DNA of 64,000 nucleotides from a bacterium. Its GTDB lineage: Bacteria; Latescibacterota; Latescibacteria; Latescibacterales; Latescibacteraceae. The stretch lies in the NCBI GenBank assembly GCA_021372535.1, contig JAJFUH010000183.1, positions 45,532 through 109,531 of the forward strand, given 5' to 3'. The position numbers and the translations under genes are program-made. Below the pieces are notes generated by a model, which did not search any database, was not told the origin of the DNA, and worked only from the letters and a program-made list of their open reading frames with translations. Every line of letters starts with the position of its first letter. Position 1 is the first letter of the stretch. Positions 8,398 to 17,276 of the stretch are shown here, one piece after another.

Positions 8398-9404
8398 AAA
8401 ACCTCATGGTAAACGATATTTCGGCGTGTGTGATAAAGGGATTACGCTGTTTATTCATTGTGGGTATACTGGTTTTGAACGGGACGGTTTCGGCACAGGA
8501 AACTGCTCCGGTAACCCCTAATGTTCCTGCCGGTGACAACTCTTTCAATACCCAGGATATCATGAAAACGTATATGATTAATCCCCTCGACAGACTGCTT
8601 ATTGTTGTTTATGCTGGCGAAAAACAGACCACTGAACTTGAAAAATATGTTCAGAGCGACGGCAGCGTTTACCTTCCCTTTATCGAGCAGGATGTCGTAC
8701 TCGGAGGATTGATGGTGCTTGAGGCACAAAAGAAACTCGAGGAGCTTGCGCGAACCTATATCAAGGAACCCCGTGTCGTCATCACCGTCATGAGCTCGTA
8801 TTCCCAGACTGTTTCCACGTATGGGAAAATCGCCAACAGAAACTTCGAGTTGAATGCTCCCATGCGTATTCTGCAGCTCATTGCACGAGCCGGAGGTCCC
8901 CTCGAGAATGCCCATGAGGATTCTATCCGGGTTATTTCACGGGATGGAACGATTCGGTTTTTCAATTTCAGGAAAGTAAATTTAAATCCCACAAATGAAA
9001 CTAATTTTTTACTGAAGCCCGGTGATATCGTTTATGTTCCCGGTATTGAAGACTTTTCGGTGATTGTATTCGGCGATATTCGAACGGCGGGAGTATATAA
9101 AATGCGCCAGGGGGAAAGGCTCCTCGACGCTCTTGTCAAAGCCGGTTCATGGACCGCACAGGCCGATCTTAAAAACGTGAGAATTATCAGGGTAAACAAA
9201 GGGAAAAAGGCTCAGGTAATGGAAGTAGACCTGAAAAATATATTTAATAAAGGTAATACACAGTTGAATTATCAACTCCGGGATGGTGACATGATTTTTG
9301 TACCTACGAGCAGGATGCCGCTCGTTCTACAAACCGTGTCGACATTCTTTGGAATTCTTTCAACGTTGACTTATACTTTCACGTTATATCAGACAACGAA
9401 ATGA
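8394..9404 (+). CDS. Polysaccharide export outer-membrane protein (Wza-like)
   Basis: A 336-residue exported protein with a signal peptide (about 15-33, ending near VSAQE). A polysaccharide-export domain starts at NPLDRLLIVVYAG, followed by two SLBB-type segments, the second with the FGDIRTAGVYKMRQGERLLDALVKAG pattern (shown here in shortened sense: GVYKMRQGERLLDAL). The C-terminus is hydrophobic and may span the membrane. No lipobox cysteine is seen, unlike E. coli Wza. The GTG start at 8394 overlaps the response-regulator stop and has GTGGAG upstream. With the Wzc-like protein that follows it should form the trans-envelope conduit for a capsule or exopolysaccharide. Confidence 0.87.
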   Translation: MKNLMVNDISACVIKGLRCLFIVGILVLNGTVSAQETAPVTPNVPAGDNSFNTQDIMKTYMINPLDRLLIVVYAGEKQTTELEKYVQSDGSVYLPFIEQDVVLGGLMVLEAQKKLEELARTYIKEPRVVITVMSSYSQTVSTYGKIANRNFELNAPMRILQLIARAGGPLENAHEDSIRVISRDGTIRFFNFRKVNLNPTNETNFLLKPGDIVYVPGIEDFSVIVFGDIRTAGVYKMRQGERLLDALVKAGSWTAQADLKNVRIIRVNKGKKAQVMEVDLKNIFNKGNTQLNYQLRDGDMIFVPTSRMPLVLQTVSTFFGILSTLTYTFTLYQTTK

Positions 9405-9476
9405 TGAGAGTATTCGCATAAATACTTTAAAGAACTGTTTTATAAAGCTTATTAGTGTAATATCGAGGTAACCGGA

Positions 9477-11738
9477 ATGGCACAGTATGATATTGATTTG
9501 CGCGATTATTGGAGAATAATAAGGAAAAGAAGATCGATTATAATATTTTCCATGATTGCGATGGCGGTTTTATCTTTTGTGTTTGCTAAATTCAAGGCAA
9601 GAAATACCGTTGCATATTATGCTTCTTCGTCGACGATTCGTATCGATAAGGTAATAAAGGGTGACGAGATTTTTATGCAGTCGTATGGTTATACAAGTAC
9701 CGATGAAATCGAAACCGAGGTCAAGACCATAACATCGTTTCCTGTCATGGCGGAGGTGGCCCGGAGATTCGGAGCGATTGCCGAAGTTGACAGTAATGAG
9801 GCTATCAGGGTAGACCCAAAGCTTTTAAGTGTCGTGAATAATATTACCACCATGGTAACTCCGGAACGATCTGAGTTTACGAATATTGTTACCATAAATA
9901 CTATGGGATATGATCCGGTGGAAGCTCGTGACCTGGCTCAGATAGTTGCCGAAACCTATAAAGACTTCAGGCGGGTTGAAGTCAACAAGCGTATCGATAA
10001 TTCCATCGAGTATCTCAAACAGAAGCTTGTGGAAAATGAAAAAGCAATGGCAGTGGCAAAAGCTGCATTAAAACAATTTTCAGCCGACAATGACAGTCTT
10101 ATGCCTTATTACACAAATAATGCGATTTCTCAGGATATGATGAACCTCTATCGCAATGAAAATGATCTCACCCCCCGTGAACATTCCATTGAGGCGATGA
10201 TAGCCCAGGTTGGTAAAAATGGCATATTGGATGATTCAGCAATTTCGGGAGCGTTTGCTGAGAAAGAGGGGGTTATTTTCAGGGATAACTATTCCCAGCT
10301 CCTGAAACTTTATAGTGAGCGGGACGATCTCAAACGGTATTATACCGATGAGCATCCCGAAGTCAGGACGGTTAATAATAAAATTGAGAGTACCAAAAAA
10401 ACGCTCCTTGACCAGTTGAAAGGGACACTTAACCTGATAAATTCGCAGAAACAAGGTTTTAAAATGGTCGGCAAAAATCTCAGGCAGCAGCTTCAGGATG
10501 TTAATAATAAGAAGGAAGAACTCCAGAAAATGCAGACCGACATAGATCTCCTTCGTAATCAGTATATTGATTACATGAGCCAGCTCCAGGCCGTTCAGAT
10601 AAAGAAATCCGAAAACATCGACGAAATTACTATAATAACTCCTGCTGTCATTGAACCTAAACCGGTTAATTCGCCGGCATCAACCACATCGGTTACATTT
10701 ATCGGACTGCTTCTCGGTCTGATACTCGGCCTGGTTTTTGGATTTGTTTTTGAGGCCCTTGATACATCCATCGGAACCATCGAAGATGTGGAAGCCTATC
10801 TCGGTGTGCCGGTTGTAGGCATCATTCCCCAAATAGAAATGTCGTATCTCAAAGATAAATACGGCCCCGGGCGATACAGCTCGGAAAGTGCCGCAAGCGA
10901 TGCTGCCAGTCCGGAAACGAATGATGACCAGATACGTCTCGTAATCAAGTATGCTCCAAAGAGCACACTCGCCGAGTCATACAGGGCGCTGAGAACCAAT
11001 ATTCAGTTCATTTCATTTGAGAGGGAAGTCAAAGTGCTCATGTTCTCGTCATCGTCACCCCGCGAAGGGAAAACGACCACTATCGTTAACCTTGCCCTGA
11101 CCATGGCCCAGAGCGGAAACCGCGTGCTCCTCGTCGATGGCGATATGCGTAAACCCAAGTTGAATCAGATTTTCGGACTCGATCGTGAGCGGGGACTCAG
11201 CGAGATTATCCTCGGTAATTTCAAGTGGCGTGACTGCGTTAAGACGGTTACGGATATTATTACCGGCGAGCTTGGGATGAGCGATATTGTTCTTACTCCC
11301 GGCATCGATAATCTTCATATCATTACCTGCGGGGCGATACCTCCGAATCCGTCCGAACTGCTGAACAGCGATGTCATGGATGAATTCATACATGAGGTCC
11401 GGAATGATTACGATATGGTACTGTTTGACTGTACACCGGTACTTCCGACCACTGACCCGGCTGTTCTGGGACGAAAGGTGGATGGGGTTGTACTCGTTTA
11501 TGCTGTCGGGAAAGTATCCCGTGGCTCATTAAAACGGGCTAAATCACAGCTGGACACGGTCAAGGCTCATCTGGTCGGAATAGTGCTCAATGGTATGAGA
11601 GCCGATAATACTGCCGATTACCCTGAATACAAATACAACGAAGCATATTACGGGCTCGAGGAACAGGAAGAAATACCGAAAAATAATGTTGAAAAAATCA
11701 AGAAACTCATGGGAGGATTTATAAGCCGTTTTTCATGA
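9477..11738 (+). CDS. Wzc-like polysaccharide copolymerase with BY-kinase domain
   Basis: A 753-residue inner-membrane protein combining a chain-length regulator (Wzz) domain and a bacterial tyrosine kinase. Membrane helices lie at about 19-37 and 403-427, flanking a long periplasmic coiled-coil region. The cytoplasmic kinase has Walker A SSPREGKTT (near 526), Walker A' VDGDMRKP (near 551) and Walker B YDMVLFD (near 644). Near the C-terminus YPEYKYNEAYYG supplies a tyrosine cluster, the usual autophosphorylation site. A clear GAGG ribosome site precedes ATG 9477. It works with the Wza-like protein upstream; no Wzx, Wzy or dedicated glycosyltransferases are adjacent. Confidence 0.92.
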   Translation: MAQYDIDLRDYWRIIRKRRSIIIFSMIAMAVLSFVFAKFKARNTVAYYASSSTIRIDKVIKGDEIFMQSYGYTSTDEIETEVKTITSFPVMAEVARRFGAIAEVDSNEAIRVDPKLLSVVNNITTMVTPERSEFTNIVTINTMGYDPVEARDLAQIVAETYKDFRRVEVNKRIDNSIEYLKQKLVENEKAMAVAKAALKQFSADNDSLMPYYTNNAISQDMMNLYRNENDLTPREHSIEAMIAQVGKNGILDDSAISGAFAEKEGVIFRDNYSQLLKLYSERDDLKRYYTDEHPEVRTVNNKIESTKKTLLDQLKGTLNLINSQKQGFKMVGKNLRQQLQDVNNKKEELQKMQTDIDLLRNQYIDYMSQLQAVQIKKSENIDEITIITPAVIEPKPVNSPASTTSVTFIGLLLGLILGLVFGFVFEALDTSIGTIEDVEAYLGVPVVGIIPQIEMSYLKDKYGPGRYSSESAASDAASPETNDDQIRLVIKYAPKSTLAESYRALRTNIQFISFEREVKVLMFSSSSPREGKTTTIVNLALTMAQSGNRVLLVDGDMRKPKLNQIFGLDRERGLSEIILGNFKWRDCVKTVTDIITGELGMSDIVLTPGIDNLHIITCGAIPPNPSELLNSDVMDEFIHEVRNDYDMVLFDCTPVLPTTDPAVLGRKVDGVVLVYAVGKVSRGSLKRAKSQLDTVKAHLVGIVLNGMRADNTADYPEYKYNEAYYGLEEQEEIPKNNVEKIKKLMGGFISRFS

Positions 11739-11750
11739 GCGATTTGCTTG

Positions 11751-11821
11751 CCTGCGGCAGGGATACCACTAAGGGGTGCAGTATAAAGGGGGGGACCCTG
11801 CCGCAGGTATTCCTCTTTTTT
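11751..11821 (+). terminator. Terminator after the Wzc-like gene
   Basis: A perfect 12-bp stem (CCTGCGGCAGGG at 11751-11762 with 11796-11807), a long 33-base loop, then a T-rich run to 11821. Each arm is itself nearly palindromic, so smaller hairpins are also possible. Confidence 0.6.
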
Positions 11822-11920
11822 CTTCATTTCATGACAGTACCCTCTTGCACTTATTTATCTCTGATATTACTTTGATATACATACTGAAGATCATAATCAT
11901 TTTACCGGTGAGGGTCATAT

Positions 11921-13306
11921 ATGGATATCAGGAAACTCGCTTGCTTCAAAGCATATGACATCCGGGGAAGAATCCCCGATGATTTCAATATAGATATGGC
12001 CTATGACATTGGCCGTGCATATGTTGCGGAAATTTGTCCCCAGGGACCGGTGGCAGTCGGTCGTGATATCAGGGAAACAAGTGAAGCAGTCTCGGAGTCT
12101 CTTCAGAGAGGTATTCATGATGCCGGGGTCGATACGGTAGATATCGGCCTGTGCGGGACGGAAATGGTCTATTTTGCCTCATCTTTCGAGGGAATGGGCG
12201 GCGGCGCCATGGTGACAGCAAGTCATAATCCCAGGGATTATAACGGAATCAAGCTTGTGCACGCCGGCGCCCGTCCCATCAGTGGTGATACCGGACTTAT
12301 GAACATGGAACGGCGGGTCCGTACGGGTGATATTCCGGTAAAAACACTGCATACCGGGAATACCGCCCGAAAGGATATTATGGATGAGTATGTCCGGCGT
12401 ATCCTGTCATTTATCAATATCGATGTTCTGAAACCGCTCACCATACTGGTCAATCCCGGCAACGGTTGTGCGGGACCGGTTATTGATACGATGGCGCCCT
12501 TGCTGCCGTTCCGTTTCGAACGGATGAATTTCGAACCGGACGGTTCATTTCCGAACGGGATACCGAATCCGCTTCTTATCGAGAACCGTTCCGTTACCGC
12601 TCATGCGGTCATATCTGCCGGAGCCGCCATGGGTGTTGCGTGGGACGGTGATTATGACCGGTGTTTTTTCTTTGACGAAAACGGTCATTTCATCGAGGGT
12701 TATTATGTTGTGGGATTTCTCGCAAAACGGCTCCTTGGCCGGAATCCCGGAGGAAAAATAGTACTCGATCCCCGTCTTACATGGAACACGATCGAGCTTG
12801 TCGAAGAGGCAGGCGGCGAAGCGGTAATCTCAAAATCGGGCCACTCGTTCATGAAAGAGAAAATGCGGGATATTGAGGCGGTTTATGGCGGCGAAATGAG
12901 CGCTCACCATTATTTCCGCGATTTCTCATACAGCGATTCAGGTATGATACCCTGGCTTCTGGTGGCGGAGGAATTATCGATCACCGGTCAGACTCTTTCC
13001 AGCCTTGTGAAAGAACGTATCAGGCTGTATCCCTGCTCGGGCGAGATAAACCGCTCGGTGAAGGACCCCGATGGCGTTCTGGCAATGCTTGAACGGAATT
13101 ATCGTGATAAAGCTTCGGCATTTTCCGATATTGACGGTGTCAGCATGGAATTTGGTGATATCTGGCGGTTTAATGTCCGTAAATCGAATACCGAGCCTCT
13201 TGTCCGTCTTAATGTCGAGTCATCCGGGGATGAAAAAACAATGGAATTCCATACCCGTAAAATTCTCGAACTTATCGATCAGTTTGATGGAAATGGCGGG
13301 GAATAA
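11921..13306 (+). CDS. Phosphomannomutase/phosphoglucomutase
   Basis: A 461-residue alpha-D-phosphohexomutase that interconverts hexose 6- and 1-phosphates, supplying GDP-mannose or UDP-glucose precursors. The four domains are recognisable: KAYDIRGRIP at the N-terminus, the active-site TASHNP with Ser101, the magnesium loop DGDYDR at about 241-246, the sugar loop GGEMSAHHYF, and the phosphate-binding RKSNTEPLVRLN near 428. The SD GGTGAGGG precedes ATG 11921. Its place after the capsule exporter genes fits a role in capsule sugar supply. PMM versus PGM specificity is not resolvable here; GEMSAHHYF is usual in ManB/CpsG types. Confidence 0.92.
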   Translation: MDIRKLACFKAYDIRGRIPDDFNIDMAYDIGRAYVAEICPQGPVAVGRDIRETSEAVSESLQRGIHDAGVDTVDIGLCGTEMVYFASSFEGMGGGAMVTASHNPRDYNGIKLVHAGARPISGDTGLMNMERRVRTGDIPVKTLHTGNTARKDIMDEYVRRILSFINIDVLKPLTILVNPGNGCAGPVIDTMAPLLPFRFERMNFEPDGSFPNGIPNPLLIENRSVTAHAVISAGAAMGVAWDGDYDRCFFFDENGHFIEGYYVVGFLAKRLLGRNPGGKIVLDPRLTWNTIELVEEAGGEAVISKSGHSFMKEKMRDIEAVYGGEMSAHHYFRDFSYSDSGMIPWLLVAEELSITGQTLSSLVKERIRLYPCSGEINRSVKDPDGVLAMLERNYRDKASAFSDIDGVSMEFGDIWRFNVRKSNTEPLVRLNVESSGDEKTMEFHTRKILELIDQFDGNGGE

Positions 13307-13360
13307 CAAGGGTAGTCCGCATTTCGCCGCGATTATACGAAACGATACGGAAAGGGAATC

Positions 13361-14095
13361 ATGAAAAAAACAGTTCTTATGGCAGTATTGGCTGTTTATT
13401 GTCTTGCCGGATGCTCTTCCGACGATAAAGCCAGAACAAAAAATGATGCTGGCCAGCCCGGAACCGGTTCCTATCCGGTTTCTACCGCTGATGGTAAAAC
13501 AATACCGGTCGCCGAGCTCGCGAAATGGCCGTTTTATGGTATCGGCAATGTATCCATCGATCAGGCGGAGAATGCCCTCCGAGTTGCTGAAAGTGACAGC
13601 TCAAAGGGTGTAATGCTTGTTTCGCCGGAATCGTATGCGTCACGTGTTGTGGTATCATTTAAAGTGAAGCCGTCCACCTTCGAAAGTGTCAACGTTGTGG
13701 TTATCTCGGCTTCCGACAAAACCACGGGAGGAGATTTTCTGATTCCGTCCGATTATGATGGCAATTTCGGGTTCTGGACACAGGAAAATGTGCAGAATTA
13801 CGTTTTTGCGTTCCACAATGCGGCGCACGACAGAAAACCATTCATTGTGAGAGACCCGGGAATGGTGCTCCTCGCGGAGGCGGAAACCCATGTCACCGGT
13901 GAGCGCTGGAATGAAATTGAAATCGGCCGTGACGGTTCTCATGTATTCATGAAAATCGACGGAAAAACGATCATCGATGCCGCGGATACCGCGCAGCCAG
14001 AGCTTCCGGGCGGTAAAATATGTTTCCGCTTACGCGGTACTCCGGGAAACAATGCTTCGGCGCTGTTCAAGGATGTCGTTATTCGCGAACAGTAA
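13361..14095 (+). CDS. Lipoprotein with a lectin-like (concanavalin-fold-like) domain, function unknown
   Basis: A 244-residue lipoprotein: the signal peptide ends at the lipobox LAGC, giving Cys18 followed by SSDDKA, with no obvious Lol-avoidance Asp directly at +2. The mature part looks all-beta, with WNEIEIGRDGSHVFMKIDGK and a terminal ALFKDVVIREQ. That pattern is seen in concanavalin-like/DUF1080-type sugar-binding domains. No catalytic residue is recognisable. It lies 54 bases after the phosphohexomutase and may be co-transcribed. The fold assignment is a weak inference. Confidence 0.6.
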   Translation: MKKTVLMAVLAVYCLAGCSSDDKARTKNDAGQPGTGSYPVSTADGKTIPVAELAKWPFYGIGNVSIDQAENALRVAESDSSKGVMLVSPESYASRVVVSFKVKPSTFESVNVVVISASDKTTGGDFLIPSDYDGNFGFWTQENVQNYVFAFHNAAHDRKPFIVRDPGMVLLAEAETHVTGERWNEIEIGRDGSHVFMKIDGKTIIDAADTAQPELPGGKICFRLRGTPGNNASALFKDVVIREQ

Positions 14096-14148
14096 CCATG
14101 TACCGGTAACCTTACGGTTGTATAATCGAACCTGAGAGTGGTTCACTG

Positions 14149-14181
14149 AAACCACAAACCATAAACCACAAACCATAAACC
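14149..14181. repeat. Tandem AACCACAAACCATA repeat
   Basis: Two and a half copies of a 14-base unit (accacaaaccataa) end 6 bases before tyrA. The reverse-complement version lies at 49277-49308, and a degenerate one near 49557. Confidence 0.6.
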
Positions 14182-14187
14182 TGGAAT

Positions 14188-15282
14188 ATGTTTAACACGA
14201 TTGTCATTGTTGGTGTCGGGCTGATCGGCGGATCATTCGGACTTGCGATAAAACGAAAGTATCCCGGAATTCGTATCATCGGTGTTTCATCCCGAGCCGC
14301 AACAGCCAGCGCCATCGAGATGGGAGCGGTCAACGAAGGCTGCGGTTACGAAGAGCTCGGAGATGCGGTTGCCAGCGCCGATTGCGTGGTGCTCTGTACA
14401 CCGATACACCGTATCCAGGGGCTTCTCACTGTTCTGGGCTCATCGCTGAAACCGGGTGTCCTCGTTTCCGATGTCGGCTCGACCAAACGCGCCATCACCG
14501 AACATGCGGCAATGGTGCTTCCCCGGGGAGTTCACTTTATCGGCGGTCATCCGATGACCGGTTCCGAACGCCGCGGTGTCGATGCTGCCGATCCGTTCCT
14601 GTTTCAGAACGCCATATATGTTCTTACACCCGTTGATGGCGTTCCGAAAGCCATTGTTGAAAGCTTCAGCAGATTTCTCGAAACCCTCGGAGCTACCGTT
14701 ATCATCATGGATGCCGCCGTACATGACCGCATTGCTGCCACAGTCAGTCATCTTCCTCAGATGCTTGCGGTAACTCTCGTCGAAATGGCAGGTAAACTCG
14801 ATAGCGAATCCGCGCCGTACCTCAGGCTTGCCGCCGGAGGTTTCCGTGACATGACCCGGATTGCTTCAAGTCCTTTCACCATGTGGGACGATATATGCCG
14901 AACGAACGACGATGCCATAAAAGAGGCTCTCGATTCGTATATCGATCATCTTCGACGTATCAGAGATCGTATCGGAACACCGGCGCTGGGAGAAGATTTC
15001 GAGATAGCTAATATTACACGGGCGACTATTCCAAAGGATACTAAAGGCTTCCTGCGCACCCTGTTCGAAGTCCTCGTCGTCGTCGAAGACAAACCCGGTG
15101 TTATCGCCGAAATCGCCACGGAGCTTGCCCGGGTTGACATCAATATCAAGGATATGGAAGTTGTCAAGGTCCGCGAAGGCGAAGGAGGGACGCTCCGGCT
15201 CTCGTTCGAGAATGAGCCGCTTGCGAACGATGCGGTTTCACTCCTCACCCGTCTCGGTTATACAGCCCGTCTGAGGAGGTAA
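14188..15282 (+). CDS. tyrA: Prephenate dehydrogenase with C-terminal ACT domain
   Basis: A 364-residue NAD(P)-dependent dehydrogenase that oxidatively decarboxylates prephenate to 4-hydroxyphenylpyruvate in tyrosine synthesis. The Rossmann motif GVGLIGGS is at 9-16. The substrate region has the conserved GGHPMTGSERRG (about 119-130), with the family His and Ser. A helical dimer domain follows. Residues from about 290 (VVVEDKPGVIAEIATELA) form an ACT domain, the usual seat of tyrosine feedback control. The gene ends 1 base before the next start. It heads an aromatic cluster with aroA-like, aroE and aroB. Confidence 0.92.
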   Translation: MFNTIVIVGVGLIGGSFGLAIKRKYPGIRIIGVSSRAATASAIEMGAVNEGCGYEELGDAVASADCVVLCTPIHRIQGLLTVLGSSLKPGVLVSDVGSTKRAITEHAAMVLPRGVHFIGGHPMTGSERRGVDAADPFLFQNAIYVLTPVDGVPKAIVESFSRFLETLGATVIIMDAAVHDRIAATVSHLPQMLAVTLVEMAGKLDSESAPYLRLAAGGFRDMTRIASSPFTMWDDICRTNDDAIKEALDSYIDHLRRIRDRIGTPALGEDFEIANITRATIPKDTKGFLRTLFEVLVVVEDKPGVIAEIATELARVDINIKDMEVVKVREGEGGTLRLSFENEPLANDAVSLLTRLGYTARLRR

Positions 15283-15283
15283 G

Positions 15284-16624
15284 GTGCAGTTCACGGTTTC
15301 TTCTCCCGGGCCTCTATCCGGCAGTATAATCCTTCCCGGTGATCTCAGGCTGACACTCGTGCTCATGTCGCTTGGCATGTTCGTTGAAAAGCCGTTGACG
15401 ATCCTCAATCCATCTACGGCGCCCGATGTTGAAAAACTACGGGCATTCCTCGCAAGACATGGCGCGAGCATTACCGACACGGAGGAAGGATTTACGATGC
15501 GGGGCACGCGGCTGGCCGGCGATGTTATACTGGATCGCGACATTCCGGATGCCGTCATCCATTGTATCGCCACAGGTGCAGTATTCTGCGCAAAAACCGT
15601 AAAAATTATCGATGGCGAAACTGCACGGGCGCAATATGTACGACCCCTTATCAAACGGCTCGCGTCGGTTGGACTCGGTACTGACCATGTCACCGCCGAT
15701 GGCGATGATGTGGTGATCAGGAGATGTGAATGTGCAGCGCCGGGACTGGTCACCGTGCATTCCCAGTGGGCTTTCGAGGTTATTATCACTGCCGCGCTGG
15801 CAGGACGGAGTTCCGTAACGGTTTCGCTCAATTCCGGCGCTGTATCGCCCTCGGAAAAGGTGCTCGGCGAGTTCGGGTGTACGCTATCGCCCGTTTCTGA
15901 AACGGGTGATACGCAGATTGAACTCGAACGCCGTATGGCAAGGATTTCAGGAGATAAAACACGCGGGATTGTCACAGTGCAGTGGGCGGAGAAACCCGGG
16001 GAAGTGCGGGTTGAAATTCCGGGAGATTCCACACTTGCAGCCGCTGTTGCAGGTCTTGCCGCCGTGCTCCAGCGTTCGAGCGTAATTATCGAAAAGGTAG
16101 TATGGGATACGGGCCGCAGGGGATTTTTTGATACGCTTCGGCGGATGAAGGCGCGAGTGATACCTGATTCGGAGAAAAACGGTCGGCTGTTGGATATCGC
16201 GGATATAAGAGTTGACTGGAGCAGGCTTGACGGAGTTCATGTTACTCCCGAACAGGCACAGACAATGACTGATGAGCTTCTCATACTCGCTTCTGTTGCG
16301 ACTGCCGCTCCCGGGGAAACGGTTATTAGCGATATTACCGATGCACCGGGAGTGGGAAGGGAAGCGTTCAAGCTTCTTGCGCGCGGACTTGAAAAATGCG
16401 GTATCCGTGTCGGCGATTTCACCGAAGGTATTGTACTGCGCGGGGGAGGTGAGCTGCAAGGCGGTGTCCTCGATTCGGGAGGGAAGCCGGATGTGGCGCT
16501 TGCACTTGCCGTTGCGGGTATGACGGCATCAAGTGCGGTGACCATTGATGGTTCCGGAAGTGATGACTATCCTGTCAGTGAATTTCTGAGGCTCGTCAGG
16601 GAGCTTTCCGGAAGGATTTTATAA
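15284..16624 (+). CDS. EPSP-synthase (AroA)-like protein lacking key catalytic residues
   Basis: A 446-residue protein that follows the two-domain EPSP synthase/UDP-GlcNAc enolpyruvyl transferase fold from end to end: LPGDLRLTL near 18 replaces the usual LPGSKSxSNR, DTGRRGFFDTLRRMKARV matches the domain-2 helix, and TDELLILAS matches the catalytic-Asp segment. Compared with E. coli AroA by eye, the phosphate-binding Lys22, Ser23 and Arg27 positions are changed. The NAGTAMRP loop is replaced, the KETDR segment reads VGREAF, and NDHRMA reads GKPDVAL. Arg in VRPL, Ser-Gln in HSQW and the domain-2 Asp remain. It starts with GTG 1 base after tyrA and lies in a shikimate cluster. Either catalysis is unusual or it is a pseudoenzyme with the true AroA elsewhere. 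Confidence 0.75.
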   Translation: MQFTVSSPGPLSGSIILPGDLRLTLVLMSLGMFVEKPLTILNPSTAPDVEKLRAFLARHGASITDTEEGFTMRGTRLAGDVILDRDIPDAVIHCIATGAVFCAKTVKIIDGETARAQYVRPLIKRLASVGLGTDHVTADGDDVVIRRCECAAPGLVTVHSQWAFEVIITAALAGRSSVTVSLNSGAVSPSEKVLGEFGCTLSPVSETGDTQIELERRMARISGDKTRGIVTVQWAEKPGEVRVEIPGDSTLAAAVAGLAAVLQRSSVIIEKVVWDTGRRGFFDTLRRMKARVIPDSEKNGRLLDIADIRVDWSRLDGVHVTPEQAQTMTDELLILASVATAAPGETVISDITDAPGVGREAFKLLARGLEKCGIRVGDFTEGIVLRGGGELQGGVLDSGGKPDVALALAVAGMTASSAVTIDGSGSDDYPVSEFLRLVRELSGRIL

Positions 16625-16796
16625 GCGGCAGCAGTGCCGTTACAACATGATGTATTCTGCAGCGGTTTTAGCTGCCCTTGCATCCTGCTTTAAAGCGCAT
16701 GTTGCATTTTCATTCCAGACATTTATATTACAATGACCATTCGATTCAACGGATGGATAAAGGGATTATTCACTCAGCATACTGACCAGGATTATT

Positions 16797-17013
16797 CATG
16801 AAAATTTTTTCCATAAAGACACAAATAGATATAAGATATTATTTATACTATTATTAGCAATGATAAATTGTTGATACTCAAAAAGATATAAATATAAAAA
16901 AACAAATCCGTGAAAATCCTCCTCCGCTGCGTCAGAGCGACAGCGCGACGAGCCGATCCGCGATAATCCGTGTTCTATAAATTCTTTGAATAGATCGGGC
17001 TGATTTTTCATGT
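16797..17013 (+). repeat. Dispersed two-part intergenic repeat, fullest copy with an insertion
   Basis: Left part with ATAAAGACACAAATAGATAT (16812 onward), an AT-rich middle sharing TATACTATTATTAGCAAT and AAAAAGATATAAATATAAAA with the copy at 36310 (reverse strand), and a right part ending AATCCGTGTTCTATAAATTC. Within the right part about 33 GC-rich bases (CTCCGCTGCGTCAGAGCGAC, near 16921-16955) interrupt the repeat. The rest of gap 16625-17084 shows no gene. Confidence 0.7.
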
Positions 17014-17084
17014 GAAAATTTACTTCCCAAATTTAACGTTGTCTGAGTTGTGTTCCAAAATGTTATTCTAACGGAGGTTCGGTG

Positions 17085-17276
17085 ATGAAATCATTTATCA
17101 GGTTTCTGGCGGCATTGGCTACGGTACTTTTTGTGCTTGTCGCTGTCATTAAATTCGTGCAGCGGTGCTCATGGAAAGAGGCTGTAGGAATTCTCGAAGA
17201 ATTCTGTAAAGAGGCGCATGGAAGCTGCTGCTCGAGAAAAGGGCCGGCAGAGGAAGATATTCCGGAAGAGGCTTGA
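17085..17276 (+). CDS. Small single-pass membrane protein, unknown function
   Basis: A 63-residue protein with one membrane helix (about 4-24) and a short tail rich in Cys (RCSWKEA, EFCKEAHGSCCSR) ending in acidic residues. ATG 17085 has GGAGG 7 bases upstream; the GTG just before it (17082) is too close to that site. Its stop codon overlaps the upstream candidate start of aroE, so the two are probably translated together. I do not recognise a family. The cysteines could be redox-active or bind metal. Confidence 0.6.
   Translation: MKSFIRFLAALATVLFVLVAVIKFVQRCSWKEAVGILEEFCKEAHGSCCSRKGPAEEDIPEEA

Noticed and set aside
14149-14181. Short direct repeats resembling a CRISPR array
   Set aside because: The units are adjacent with no unique spacers and there are no cas genes; it is a simple tandem repeat.
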